9,532 bases of DNA. Origin: Anaerolineaceae bacterium (lineage in GTDB: Bacteria; Chloroflexota; Anaerolineae; Anaerolineales; Anaerolineaceae). Positions within the stretch are counted from its first letter, which is position 1; every line of letters begins with the position of its first letter. Below, piece by piece: positions 1 through 6,110 of this stretch. The notes under the pieces were generated by a model. That model had not been told where the DNA came from and made no database searches. It worked only from the letters and a program-made list of their open reading frames with translations. The DNA lies in the NCBI GenBank assembly GCA_028714615.1, contig JAQTMA010000051.1, positions 11,944 to 21,475 of the forward strand. Direction: 5' to 3'. A program made the position numbers and the translations under genes.

Positions 1-64
1 GAATAATACCCCGACCCAAAGTTTGCATAATGCCTTAAATACGGAACGAAGAGGGAGATAGAAA

Positions 65-325
65 ATGGACATCATTAAGGTTTCGGCAAACTCCCGCACT
101 GCTGCAGTGGCTGGGGCAATTGCTGGTGTCATTCGAGAACATCGTCACGCCGAAGTTCAGGCGATCGGAGCTGGGGCTGTCAACCAGGCGGTCAAAGCCC
201 TCGTCTTAGCCAGGGGATACCTGGCAGACGACGGAATTCCGGTTGCATGCGTTCCTGAGTTCGTTGACGTGGATATCGATGGAAAGATACGCACGGCCAT
301 CAAGCTGGTTGTGGATCCACGCTAG
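65..325 (+). CDS. spoVS: Stage V sporulation protein S (SpoVS) family regulator
   Basis: This 86-residue protein matches the SpoVS family over its full length; the Bacillus subtilis protein is also 86 residues. Visible family features are the N-terminal IIKVSANS strand, the central QAIGAGAVNQAVKAL block at about residues 32-46, and the C-terminal RTAIKLVVDPR. SpoVS proteins are small Alba-like proteins thought to bind nucleic acid. In Bacillus the protein affects septation and spore coat assembly, but homologues occur widely in bacteria that do not form spores, so the role here is unknown. The ATG at 65 is well supported by GAGGGAG at 51-57, seven nt upstream. CATAAT at 26-31 could be a -10 box, but no -35 can be judged so near the window edge. 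The gene is monocistronic as far as can be seen and convergent with the deoxynucleoside kinase gene. Confidence 0.95.
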   Translation: MDIIKVSANSRTAAVAGAIAGVIREHRHAEVQAIGAGAVNQAVKALVLARGYLADDGIPVACVPEFVDVDIDGKIRTAIKLVVDPR

Positions 326-366
326 AGACAGCTTCAGACGAACAAGAAGGAGCGAATAACCAGCGA

Positions 367-402
367 CCAGGGAAATCGTTACCCTGGGGATATTTGTCTT
401 TT
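367..402 (+). terminator. Candidate terminator after spoVS
   Basis: CCAGGG (367-372) pairs with CCCTGG (382-387) around a 9-nt loop; AA/TT inside the loop could extend the stem past one mismatch. A moderately T-rich stretch (TATTTGTCTTTT) follows from 391. It lies 41 nt after the spoVS stop and before the stop of the convergent kinase gene. The T-run is better on the + strand, so it most likely ends spoVS transcription, though the hairpin could also act on the opposing transcript. The stem is short and the T-run imperfect. Confidence 0.45.
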
Positions 403-414
403 CCACAATTCTGG

Positions 415-1074
415 TCAATCAGGTTGGGTGATTTCTTCGGGAGCGAAAGAAACAACTTCTTTGCCGGTCAGCTTATCCTGAACTTTGGCAGCGATCAGAT
501 CCAGGTGATGGGGATGAGCAACGTAATCAATCTCATCCGCCGGCACGGTCAACACCGGGCAGAGGGTGAATCCGGATATCCAATCCTCGTACAGGTTGTT
601 CAGGCGATCCAGGTATTCGGGGGAAATGGTGCGCTCGTACTCCCGGTTGCGCCGGGCGATGCGGCGCAGTAAGGTTGGAACAGAGGAGTGCAGGTAAATG
701 ACCAGGTCCGGAGGGGGAAGAAATTCGGTGAGCACCTGGTAAAGCTCGCGGTAGGTGGCATAATCCCGGTCGTTGATATAGCTTTGCAAATACAAACTGC
801 GTGCAAACACCTCAGCGTCTTCATACACGCTACGGTCTTGCAAGACGGACCCGGGGTGGCTAAGCATCTGCCGGTGCGCGCGTAGCCGGTGTACGAGGAA
901 ATAGACCTGCGAATGGAACCCCCAGGCCGGCATATCCTGGTAGAAATCGGCCAGGTAAGGGTTGTTGCCCACGGGCTCAAAGAAGGGTTCCCATCCCAAT
1001 TTGTGGCAAAGCATTTCCACCAGCGTGGATTTCCCCACGCCGATATTTCCGGCGACGGCAACAAACTTTTTCAT
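415..1074 (-). CDS. Deoxynucleoside kinase (deoxyadenosine/deoxyguanosine kinase type)
   Basis: The 219-residue product fits the dNK/dGK family (usually about 210-230 residues), which phosphorylates deoxynucleosides at the 5' position in cytoplasmic nucleotide salvage. Visible features: P-loop GNIGVGKST at residues 9-17; EPV with the likely catalytic Glu33; Gln56 in a FHSQ segment, expected to contact the base; DRS at 80-82 followed by VYED; and an arginine-rich lid (RRIARRNREYERTI) near 138-151. Substrate preference (dA, dG or dC) cannot be read from this. The open frame continues upstream to an ATG at 1212, but that stretch lies inside the dsbA-like gene and precedes the P-loop by 54 residues. 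The ATG at 1074, giving the typical MKKFVAVAGNIG start, is therefore chosen. It begins 4 nt after the stop of the dsbA-like gene and has only a weak ribosome binding site (AAGAG), which suggests translational coupling. Confidence 0.92.
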   Translation of the reverse strand: MKKFVAVAGNIGVGKSTLVEMLCHKLGWEPFFEPVGNNPYLADFYQDMPAWGFHSQVYFLVHRLRAHRQMLSHPGSVLQDRSVYEDAEVFARSLYLQSYINDRDYATYRELYQVLTEFLPPPDLVIYLHSSVPTLLRRIARRNREYERTISPEYLDRLNNLYEDWISGFTLCPVLTVPADEIDYVAHPHHLDLIAAKVQDKLTGKEVVSFAPEEITQPD

Positions 1075-1078
1075 CCGG

Positions 1079-1828
1079 TCAACTCTTGGGGATTTTCCCG
1101 GCCAGTTCATCATCGATGATATTCTTGAATACATCGATTGGTTGGGCGCCGATGACGGGGAGCCCATTGATAAAGAAGGTAGGCGTCGACTGGACCCCCA
1201 AACTTGTGGCAAAGTCGTAATCCCCCTGGACTTCCTGCTGATACTTGCGAGATGTCAGGCAGTCGGAGAACTTCTGGGGGTCGAGGCTCAGGTCCGCCGC
1301 ATATTGGATGAAGGATTGGGCGCCCAGTTCTAAGGTCATCCCAAACAGCTTATCCTGGTATTCCCAATACTTCCCCTGGTCGCCGGCGCAGTTGGCGGCC
1401 TCGGCGGCGGGGGCGGCATTATTGTGCTTGCCATACAGGGGGAAATCTTTATACACAAAGCGGATCTTGCCCTGATAATCCACAACCAACTGTTTGAACA
1501 CCTCGTGATACCATTTCTGGCAGAAGGGGCATTCGTAGTCGCTGTACATGATCAGGGTGATGGGCGCGGTGTCTGGCCCCAGAGTGGGATCATCGTCCAC
1601 CGGGACGACGTAGCGTTTGTAAGACTGCTGGTCGTTGGCGATGGGTGGCGTGTCGGAGGCTCCATTTTGAACCAACGCTGCGCCGGCCGGCCGGCTCCAC
1701 ACCAAAAAACCCACTCCCAGGCCGATCAGGAAAAGCAAGGGGAGGAAAGCCACATGTACCTGCGCCCCGCGGGGACGGCGGCCGATCTTTCTGGATAGAT
1801 TTGGGTTTGACGGAGGGAGATTTTCCAT
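1079..1828 (-). CDS. Membrane-anchored DsbA-like thiol:disulfide oxidoreductase (thioredoxin_4 family)
   Basis: The 249-residue protein has a basic N-terminus, one hydrophobic segment at about 27-44 (signal anchor), a Ser/Asp/Pro-rich linker, and a DsbA-type thioredoxin domain from about residue 70 outside the membrane. The active site is CPFC at 100-103 in YSDYECPFCQKWY, and the cis-proline is Pro216 in STPTFFING. Two further cysteines, Cys147 and Cys190, lie in the helical insertion and may form the second disulfide seen in this family. The expected role is oxidation or isomerisation of disulfides in exported proteins. The electron-accepting partner (DsbB or VKOR type) is not in the window. 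The ATG at 1828 is chosen because it gives a proper signal anchor; no Shine-Dalgarno is possible since a TATAAT box lies 6 nt upstream (see promoter). The gene is first in a two-gene unit with the deoxynucleoside kinase, with no obvious functional link. Confidence 0.93.
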   Translation of the reverse strand: MENLPPSNPNLSRKIGRRPRGAQVHVAFLPLLFLIGLGVGFLVWSRPAGAALVQNGASDTPPIANDQQSYKRYVVPVDDDPTLGPDTAPITLIMYSDYECPFCQKWYHEVFKQLVVDYQGKIRFVYKDFPLYGKHNNAAPAAEAANCAGDQGKYWEYQDKLFGMTLELGAQSFIQYAADLSLDPQKFSDCLTSRKYQQEVQGDYDFATSLGVQSTPTFFINGLPVIGAQPIDVFKNIIDDELAGKIPKS

Positions 1829-1834
1829 GAAAAA

Positions 1835-1843
1835 ATTATATCA
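1835..1843 (-). promoter_or_regulatory. Extended -10 promoter giving a leaderless dsbA-like mRNA
   Basis: On the minus strand the sequence reads TGATATAAT, a consensus extended -10 element (TGN plus TATAAT at 1840-1835), then TTTTTC, then the ATG at 1828. Counting the last T as -7 places +1 at 1828, the A of the start codon. No good -35 lies 16-18 nt upstream (GAAGGG), as is common with extended -10 promoters. The box match is exact; the transcript start is inferred. Confidence 0.65.
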
Positions 1844-1846
1844 CGG

Positions 1847-1875
1847 TTGCTATCCGTCCCTTCTTGTTGTACACT
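1847..1875 (+). promoter_or_regulatory. Possible promoter for the larA-like gene
   Basis: TTGCTA (1847-1852) and TACACT (1870-1875) are separated by 17 nt and each matches the sigma-70 consensus at 4 of 6 positions. Transcription would start near 1882, giving a leader of about 46 nt before the ATG at 1928. It lies back-to-back with the dsbA-like promoter. The match is modest and other placements are possible. Confidence 0.3.
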
Positions 1876-1927
1876 TGGTGCATCTTTCCAGCTTTTGAAG
1901 ATATCCATACAGAACATGGAGGCCGTC

Positions 1928-3244
1928 ATGGCGCAGGAACCGCTGTTACTCCCCTGGGGAAAGGAAACCCTGGCGCTGGACTTGCCGGCGGAGTGGCAAA
2001 TCAAGGGAGTGCTCGAACCTGGCTCTCTTCCGGCGGTCGACGATCTGGGTGCGGAGGTGCGCCGGGCTCTCCAATCACCGGTGGGTATGCCGCGCTTATG
2101 TGACCTGTACCAGACGGGGATGCGCGTGGCCCTGGTCATCGACGATGGCAGCCGGCCTACCCCCATGGCGCGCCTGCTGCCGGCCGTCTTCGAGGAACTC
2201 AAGCAAGCTGGCTTGCGTTGGGCAGACCTGACCCTTATCCCCGCCTTGGGCCTGCACCGCTGCATGACGGCGGATGAGCTGGCCCTGCGCATTGGTTTCC
2301 CCGACCTGGACGGCCTGCCCTGGGAGAATCCAGAATGCGACAACCCTGCGAAGCTCGCCTTCCTCGGCAAAACCTCCCGAGGAACCCCCGTGTGGGTCAA
2401 TCAAACCGTGGCGTCGGCGGATTTGGTCGTTTCCCTGGGCTGTATCGAGCCGCATATTATTGCCAGCTTCGGGGGCGGCTTCAAGAATCTGTTTCCGGGT
2501 GTGGCTGGCCGCCAAACCGTTGCACACAACCACTCGTTGAACTGCCGCCCGGATACGTTTAACATGGTCGGGCAGCCGATCGAGCAAAACCCGATGCGCC
2601 TGGACCTTGAAGAATCCGGCCGGATGATCAAGGCGCCGGTTTTTATTGTGAATGCGGTGTTGAATAACGCTATCCAGGCTGTGCGGGTGGTTGCAGGAGA
2701 TGCCATCCAGGCGCATCGTGAAGGCGTGAAGACCAGCGCTTCGATCTATGGGGTCAACGTACCTGAGCGGGCTGACGTGGTCATTACCGATTCGCACCCC
2801 ATGGATTCAGACCTGCGCCAGGGGGTAAAGGCGCTGGCCAACACGATCCGCGCCGTCCGTGCGGGCGGTACACTGATCACCCTGGTCAAGGCGGATGAGG
2901 GAGTGGGAGTATTTGGGTTGGCCAACCGCAAGCTGCCGCTGGGGCGAGGCGGACTGCAACGGTTGTCTCCCCTCTTGTTGCCGCTCATTCCCAAGCTGAA
3001 ACTGAGGGGAATGGGAGAGGAAGACCGCTTTTTCCTGTATTTCGCGCTGCAGGCCATGCGTCTGGCTAACTTGATCATGGTGGCGCCTACCATCCCCGCG
3101 GAGACCAAGTCCCACCTGCCCTTCGTACGTTTTGCTGACAGCCTGCCTGCCGCCGTGGAAATGGCCCGCCAGCGCGCCCCGCACCATGCCAGCGTGCTGG
3201 TCTTCCCCCACGGGGGTATCACGTATCCGGTGTTCGAACCCTAG
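1928..3244 (+). CDS. larA: LarA-family nickel-dependent lactate racemase or related 2-hydroxyacid racemase/epimerase
   Basis: The 438-residue protein has the LarA (DUF2088) fold length; Lactobacillus plantarum LarA is 424 residues. Known catalytic residues of LarA are all in place with a shift of about two: DDGSRPTP at 72-79, the LGLHR His110, the signature PHIIASFGGGFKNLFPG with His176 and Lys186 (the lysine that carries the pincer nickel cofactor), and His202 in AHNH. LarA enzymes interconvert stereoisomers of lactate or other 2-hydroxyacids through hydride transfer. The family includes enzymes for malate, hydroxyglutarate and sugar acids, so the substrate is open. The cofactor synthesis genes larB, larC and larE are not nearby. 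The ATG at 1928 is chosen because GGAGG at 1918-1922 sits 5 nt upstream. An upstream in-frame ATG (1916) and TTG (1847) lack such a site. The stop codon overlaps that of galE. Confidence 0.88.
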   Translation: MAQEPLLLPWGKETLALDLPAEWQIKGVLEPGSLPAVDDLGAEVRRALQSPVGMPRLCDLYQTGMRVALVIDDGSRPTPMARLLPAVFEELKQAGLRWADLTLIPALGLHRCMTADELALRIGFPDLDGLPWENPECDNPAKLAFLGKTSRGTPVWVNQTVASADLVVSLGCIEPHIIASFGGGFKNLFPGVAGRQTVAHNHSLNCRPDTFNMVGQPIEQNPMRLDLEESGRMIKAPVFIVNAVLNNAIQAVRVVAGDAIQAHREGVKTSASIYGVNVPERADVVITDSHPMDSDLRQGVKALANTIRAVRAGGTLITLVKADEGVGVFGLANRKLPLGRGGLQRLSPLLLPLIPKLKLRGMGEEDRFFLYFALQAMRLANLIMVAPTIPAETKSHLPFVRFADSLPAAVEMARQRAPHHASVLVFPHGGITYPVFEP

Positions 3245-4251
3245 AAGTGTAGCCTCTCCCTTCGCACCGCATCCCAGCGCAACGCGTCTGAGATGCCCTG
3301 TTCGAGCGGGAGCTCGGCTTTCCAGCCGATCAAGCGCAGCGCCGTATCCGCATTGGCATAAGCCCCCGCGATATCGCCGGGGCGGGGAGCGGTGTCGCAC
3401 TTGTGGATGGGTGCGCCAATGACTTTCTCAAAAGCGGTTACCATTTCGCGGACCGTCACCCCTTTGCCGGTGCCGAGGTTGATCACCAGGTAGTGGGTTT
3501 GCGGGTCCTTCGAGCGAGAGAAAGCCCGGTCGAACTGCTCGACTGCCTTCACGTGGGCCATTGCCAGGTCCCAAACGTGGATGTAATCACGCAGCCCGGT
3601 GCCGTCTCTGGTGGGCCAATGCACCCCGGTGATGTCGAACTGGGGCAACCGGCCCTGGGCGGTATCGACCAGTTTGCCCAGGATATGCGAAGGCTGAGGG
3701 ACGTGAATACCGGAGCGCATCTGGGGGTCGGCCCCGATCGGATTGAAGTAGCGTAAGGCAATCCCGCGCATGTCGTATGCCGAACAAAAGTCTTGAAGAA
3801 TCAGCTCCATCATATACTTTGTACGGGCATATGGACTGGAGGGATTGAGCGCGGAGGTTTCGGTGACCATGAAACCCGGTACCACATCGTAGATGGAGGC
3901 AGAGGAGCTGAACACAACCCGACCGTAGCCGAGGTCTGCCAGGGTTTTGAACAACTCCAGGGATTTTGCGACATTGTCCTGGTAATAATCATAGGGGTTA
4001 GCGACCGACTCGGGGACGACGATCAGGGCGGCGCAGTGGATCGTAGCGTAGATATCCGGGTGATCGCGAAAAACCTGTTCGACGGTCTTCCGGTCGGCAA
4101 TATCTGCCTGGTAAAAGGTGCGCCCGCGGGTAAACTCTTTGCGCCCGGTGATGAGCGAATCGAGGATCACAGGCGTGTGGCCGGTGTCTTCCAGGGCGGA
4201 AGCAATGGTACTGCCAATATACCCGGCTCCGCCGGTAATTAATATTTTCAT
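3241..4251 (-). CDS. galE: UDP-glucose 4-epimerase
   Basis: The 336-residue protein is a full-length extended short-chain dehydrogenase of the GalE type, interconverting UDP-glucose and UDP-galactose with bound NAD. Visible features: the Rossmann motif GGAGYIGS at 7-14, Asp31 for the NAD ribose, SSSASIYD at 115-122 with the catalytic Ser, the YARTK pair Tyr141/Lys145, RYFNPIGAD for substrate binding, and RDYIHVWDLA plus NLGTGKGVTV in the C-terminal half, all typical of GalE. Activity on UDP-GlcNAc cannot be excluded. The frame runs on to an ATG at 4308, but the ATG at 4251 starts directly at the Rossmann strand (MKILITGG) and has GAAAGG at 4260-4265, 8 nt away. It is divergent from the acyltransferase operon and convergent with larA, sharing the CTAG stop. 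UDP-galactose could feed glycolipid or surface polysaccharide synthesis. Confidence 0.94.
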   Translation of the reverse strand: MKILITGGAGYIGSTIASALEDTGHTPVILDSLITGRKEFTRGRTFYQADIADRKTVEQVFRDHPDIYATIHCAALIVVPESVANPYDYYQDNVAKSLELFKTLADLGYGRVVFSSSASIYDVVPGFMVTETSALNPSSPYARTKYMMELILQDFCSAYDMRGIALRYFNPIGADPQMRSGIHVPQPSHILGKLVDTAQGRLPQFDITGVHWPTRDGTGLRDYIHVWDLAMAHVKAVEQFDRAFSRSKDPQTHYLVINLGTGKGVTVREMVTAFEKVIGAPIHKCDTAPRPGDIAGAYANADTALRLIGWKAELPLEQGISDALRWDAVRRERLHF

Positions 4252-4316
4252 AGACCAAACCTTTCGTTGAATGGATCGGGTAAGCCGCGCGCGGATGCCG
4301 CCGCTCATCCCTGCTT

Positions 4317-4322
4317 ATTTTA
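4317..4322 (-). promoter_or_regulatory. Possible -10 box for galE
   Basis: On the minus strand TAAAAT (5 of 6 to consensus) would start transcription near 4310, leaving a leader of about 59 nt before the galE ATG with its GAAAGG site. TCGACC 18 nt upstream is a poor -35. Only 11 nt separate this box from the TATAAT of the opposite gene, so the two promoters would overlap. Confidence 0.3.
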
Positions 4323-4333
4323 CACCTTGCGGG

Positions 4334-4339
4334 TATAAT
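4334..4339 (+). promoter_or_regulatory. -10 box of the acyltransferase operon, very short leader
   Basis: A perfect TATAAT ends 14 nt before the ATG at 4354, putting +1 near 4346 and leaving a leader of about 8 nt. No ribosome binding site is present in that interval (GAAGCAAAG). The -35 region 17 nt upstream (CTGCTT) is poor. The mRNA would be nearly leaderless. Confidence 0.55.
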
Positions 4340-4353
4340 AGGTCGAAGCAAAG

Positions 4354-5265
4354 ATGAACTTACAAGCGATCATCAACAGTCAGTACGGGGTCGGGCTGGC
4401 GCTTGGGCTGGGGCGAGCATTGCCCCAAGGGATGGGCCACAGCCTGGCCAGCCGGGCGGGTGGTTGGATCGCCGGGATGGGCGCTTTGCGGATGGTGCAG
4501 GCAGTACGCGCCAACCAGTGGGTGGTCAGCGGGGGGAGTCTATCTCCAGCAGCCCTCACGTCGGTCACCCGGAGCACCTTTCAGTATATCGGTCGCTCCT
4601 TGTACGACCTGTACCATAACATCGATAATCCCCAGGCAATCCTCGAGATGGTGTGTTTTAGCCCAGAGTTCGAGCGAGCGATGCGCAGGATCCAGCAAGG
4701 ACGTTCCGGGACGTTTTTTGTTTGCCTGCACTTGAGCAATTTCGACCTGATCGGGCGGGCGTTAGGGCTGCACGGGCTTAAAATCCAGGTGCTTTCCGTG
4801 CCACAACCCTCCGGCGGTTACCGTTGGCAGAATCAATTGCGCGAAGAGGTTGGCCTGGATGTGACTCCCATCTCCATCGCGGCGTTGCGTAAAGCTTCTG
4901 AAAGATTAGCCCAAGGCGGCATCGTGCTGACGGGGATCGACCGTCCGGCGCCGGACTCAAAATACAAAGTGCAGTTCTTTGGTCACCCCGCGGCCCTTCC
5001 CGTCGCTCACGTGCGCATGGCGCTCAAGGTGGGGGTTCCCGTGACACTGGTGGCAGGGCAGACACAACCGGATGGATCGTACCTGCTTCTGGCCTCCGAT
5101 CCAATCCCCATGGAACCTTGCCCGGACTTAATGGAAGAGACCGTTTCAAACGCCGAACGGATCTTATCCATTGCAGAAACATGGATCCGGCGCACCCCTG
5201 ACCAATGGGCGATGAGTTACCCCGTTTGGCCTGAGGTAGTTGAAGAGCTACGAGGTAAATCATGA
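4354..5265 (+). CDS. Lysophospholipid acyltransferase family protein (HtrB/MsbB/PatA-like)
   Basis: The 303-residue protein belongs to the lipid A/phosphatidylinositol mannoside acyltransferase superfamily (PF03279 type). The key motif is HLSNFD at 126-131, an HX4D catalytic pair (His126/Asp131) inside FFVCLHLSNFDLIGRAL. A later GIDRP element near 194-198 and a segment with a conserved Pro/His (FFGHPAALP) match the acceptor-site part of the fold. These enzymes move an acyl chain from acyl-CoA or acyl-ACP to a lipid headgroup or lipid hydroxyl at the cytoplasmic membrane. The N-terminus is only weakly hydrophobic. The ATG at 4354 follows a TATAAT box closely and has no Shine-Dalgarno. The stop overlaps the start of the CDP-alcohol phosphatidyltransferase (ATGA), so both probably act on one lipid, as in the actinobacterial pgsA-patA pair. 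The lipid itself cannot be named from sequence alone. Confidence 0.85.
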   Translation: MNLQAIINSQYGVGLALGLGRALPQGMGHSLASRAGGWIAGMGALRMVQAVRANQWVVSGGSLSPAALTSVTRSTFQYIGRSLYDLYHNIDNPQAILEMVCFSPEFERAMRRIQQGRSGTFFVCLHLSNFDLIGRALGLHGLKIQVLSVPQPSGGYRWQNQLREEVGLDVTPISIAALRKASERLAQGGIVLTGIDRPAPDSKYKVQFFGHPAALPVAHVRMALKVGVPVTLVAGQTQPDGSYLLLASDPIPMEPCPDLMEETVSNAERILSIAETWIRRTPDQWAMSYPVWPEVVEELRGKS

Positions 5266-6068
5266 CCGTTCCCAAAACCGGCTCGCAAAGCGATAAAGAT
5301 GGCGTAGCAGTTGCTACCTCAACCCGCCGGCCGGTCAAATACTTTACCGCGAGCGAAGATCACCAACGCATCAATAACATTCTGCTCGGCCCGTTGGAGC
5401 GTCCGGCGCTGCAATGGTTGGCCCGGCGTCTACCGGCCTGGATCACGCCCGATGAGCTAACCGGTGTGGGCATGTTCGCAGCCGTGCTGATTTTCCTCGG
5501 TTATACACTGACGATTTATGATAAAAATTTCTTGTGGCTGGCCAGCTTTGGGTTCGTGCTCAACTGGTTTGGCGACAGCCTGGATGGCACCCTGGCGCGC
5601 CTGCGCCACATCGAGCGTCCGCGTTACGGATTTTTCATCGACCATACCATCGATGCGGCCAGCGAAGTGCTCGTCTTCCTGGGCATTGGCTTTTCCCCCT
5701 ATGTCAGTTTCAAGTGGGCTGCACTGGCCTTGATCGGCTATATGCTGCTTTCAGTGTTGGTCTATATCACCACGTACGTCAAGGGGGTCTTCCGCATTTC
5801 CTATATCGGTCTGGGACCGACTGAAATGCGTGTGATCGCCATCCTCGGTAACCTGGTGGTGTACTTCGCCGGTAATCCGCGCTACCAGTTTTCCTTCGGA
5901 ACCTTCACCTTCTACGATCTGGTGGCGATCGTTTTGGCGGTATTGTTGTTCGGGGCATTCCTGTACATGACGTTTACCCAGGCGCGGGAGCTCAATCACC
6001 TGGAGAGCATCAAGCCACGCAAGCCCCGCAAGAAGAAGCGCGCTGAAGGCAAACCAACCCCGCAGTAA
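5262..6068 (+). CDS. CDP-alcohol phosphatidyltransferase family membrane protein
   Basis: This 268-residue integral membrane protein carries the complete family signature DX2DGX2ARX9GX3DX3D: Asp105, Asp108, Gly109, Ala112, Arg113, Gly123, Asp127 and Asp131, the metal and CDP binding site. These enzymes displace CMP from a CDP-alcohol (often CDP-diacylglycerol) with an alcohol such as inositol phosphate, glycerol phosphate or serine. About six membrane segments can be seen from residue 68 to about 240. The protein differs from short PgsA proteins by an N-terminal extension of about 60 residues, a YIGLGPTEMR segment in a cytoplasmic loop, and a very basic tail (KPRKPRKKKR). The acceptor alcohol is not evident. 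The ATG at 5262 overlaps the acyltransferase stop and has GAGG at 5252-5255, 6 nt upstream. The gene ends 22 nt before the stop of convergent comEC, with a terminator between. Confidence 0.9.
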   Translation: MTVPKTGSQSDKDGVAVATSTRRPVKYFTASEDHQRINNILLGPLERPALQWLARRLPAWITPDELTGVGMFAAVLIFLGYTLTIYDKNFLWLASFGFVLNWFGDSLDGTLARLRHIERPRYGFFIDHTIDAASEVLVFLGIGFSPYVSFKWAALALIGYMLLSVLVYITTYVKGVFRISYIGLGPTEMRVIAILGNLVVYFAGNPRYQFSFGTFTFYDLVAIVLAVLLFGAFLYMTFTQARELNHLESIKPRKPRKKKRAEGKPTPQ

Positions 6069-6077
6069 GGATCAGAG

Positions 6078-6110
6078 ACTCCTCGAACGATTAATTCGGG
6101 GAGTGTTTTC
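6078..6110 (+). terminator. Rho-independent terminator of the acyltransferase/CDP-alcohol phosphatidyltransferase operon
   Basis: ACTCCTCGAA (6078-6087) pairs over 10 bp, with one G-U wobble, with TTCGGGGAGT (6095-6104) across a 7-nt loop, followed by GTTTTC. It begins 10 nt after the + strand operon's stop. The comEC stop codon (6091-6093) lies in the loop, so the downstream arm is also comEC coding sequence. The T-run is on the + strand only, so it should not end comEC transcription efficiently. Confidence 0.75.

Noticed and set aside
1075..1212. Upstream start for the deoxynucleoside kinase
   Set aside because: The extra 46 residues lie wholly within the dsbA-like coding sequence, are low-complexity, and family members begin just before the P-loop.
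1681..1696. GCCGG tandem run in the dsbA-like gene
   Set aside because: It encodes the normal Arg-Pro-Ala-Gly-Ala part of the linker after the membrane anchor; no sign of repeat expansion.
1847..1927. TTG at 1847 or ATG at 1916 as the larA start
   Set aside because: Neither has a ribosome binding site, the TTG coincides with a candidate -35 box, and ATG 1928 has GGAGG at 5 nt.
1726..2400. Long minus-strand open frame of 224 codons
   Set aside because: It lies across the start of larA, the intergenic region and the dsbA-like start, has a composition typical of a shadow frame (Arg/Ser/Pro rich), and no recognisable domain.
2746..3400. Long minus-strand open frames inside larA
   Set aside because: They mirror the strongly supported LarA frame, have no family motifs, and one runs across the galE stop.
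4285..4294. Perfect palindrome CCGCGCGCGG in the galE/acyltransferase intergenic region
   Set aside because: Short, of low complexity in a GC-rich stretch, and with no second copy in the window; not enough to call an operator.
4252..4308. Upstream ATG for galE
   Set aside because: The extra 19 residues precede the Rossmann strand that normally opens GalE, and the ATG at 4251 has its own well-spaced GAAAGG.
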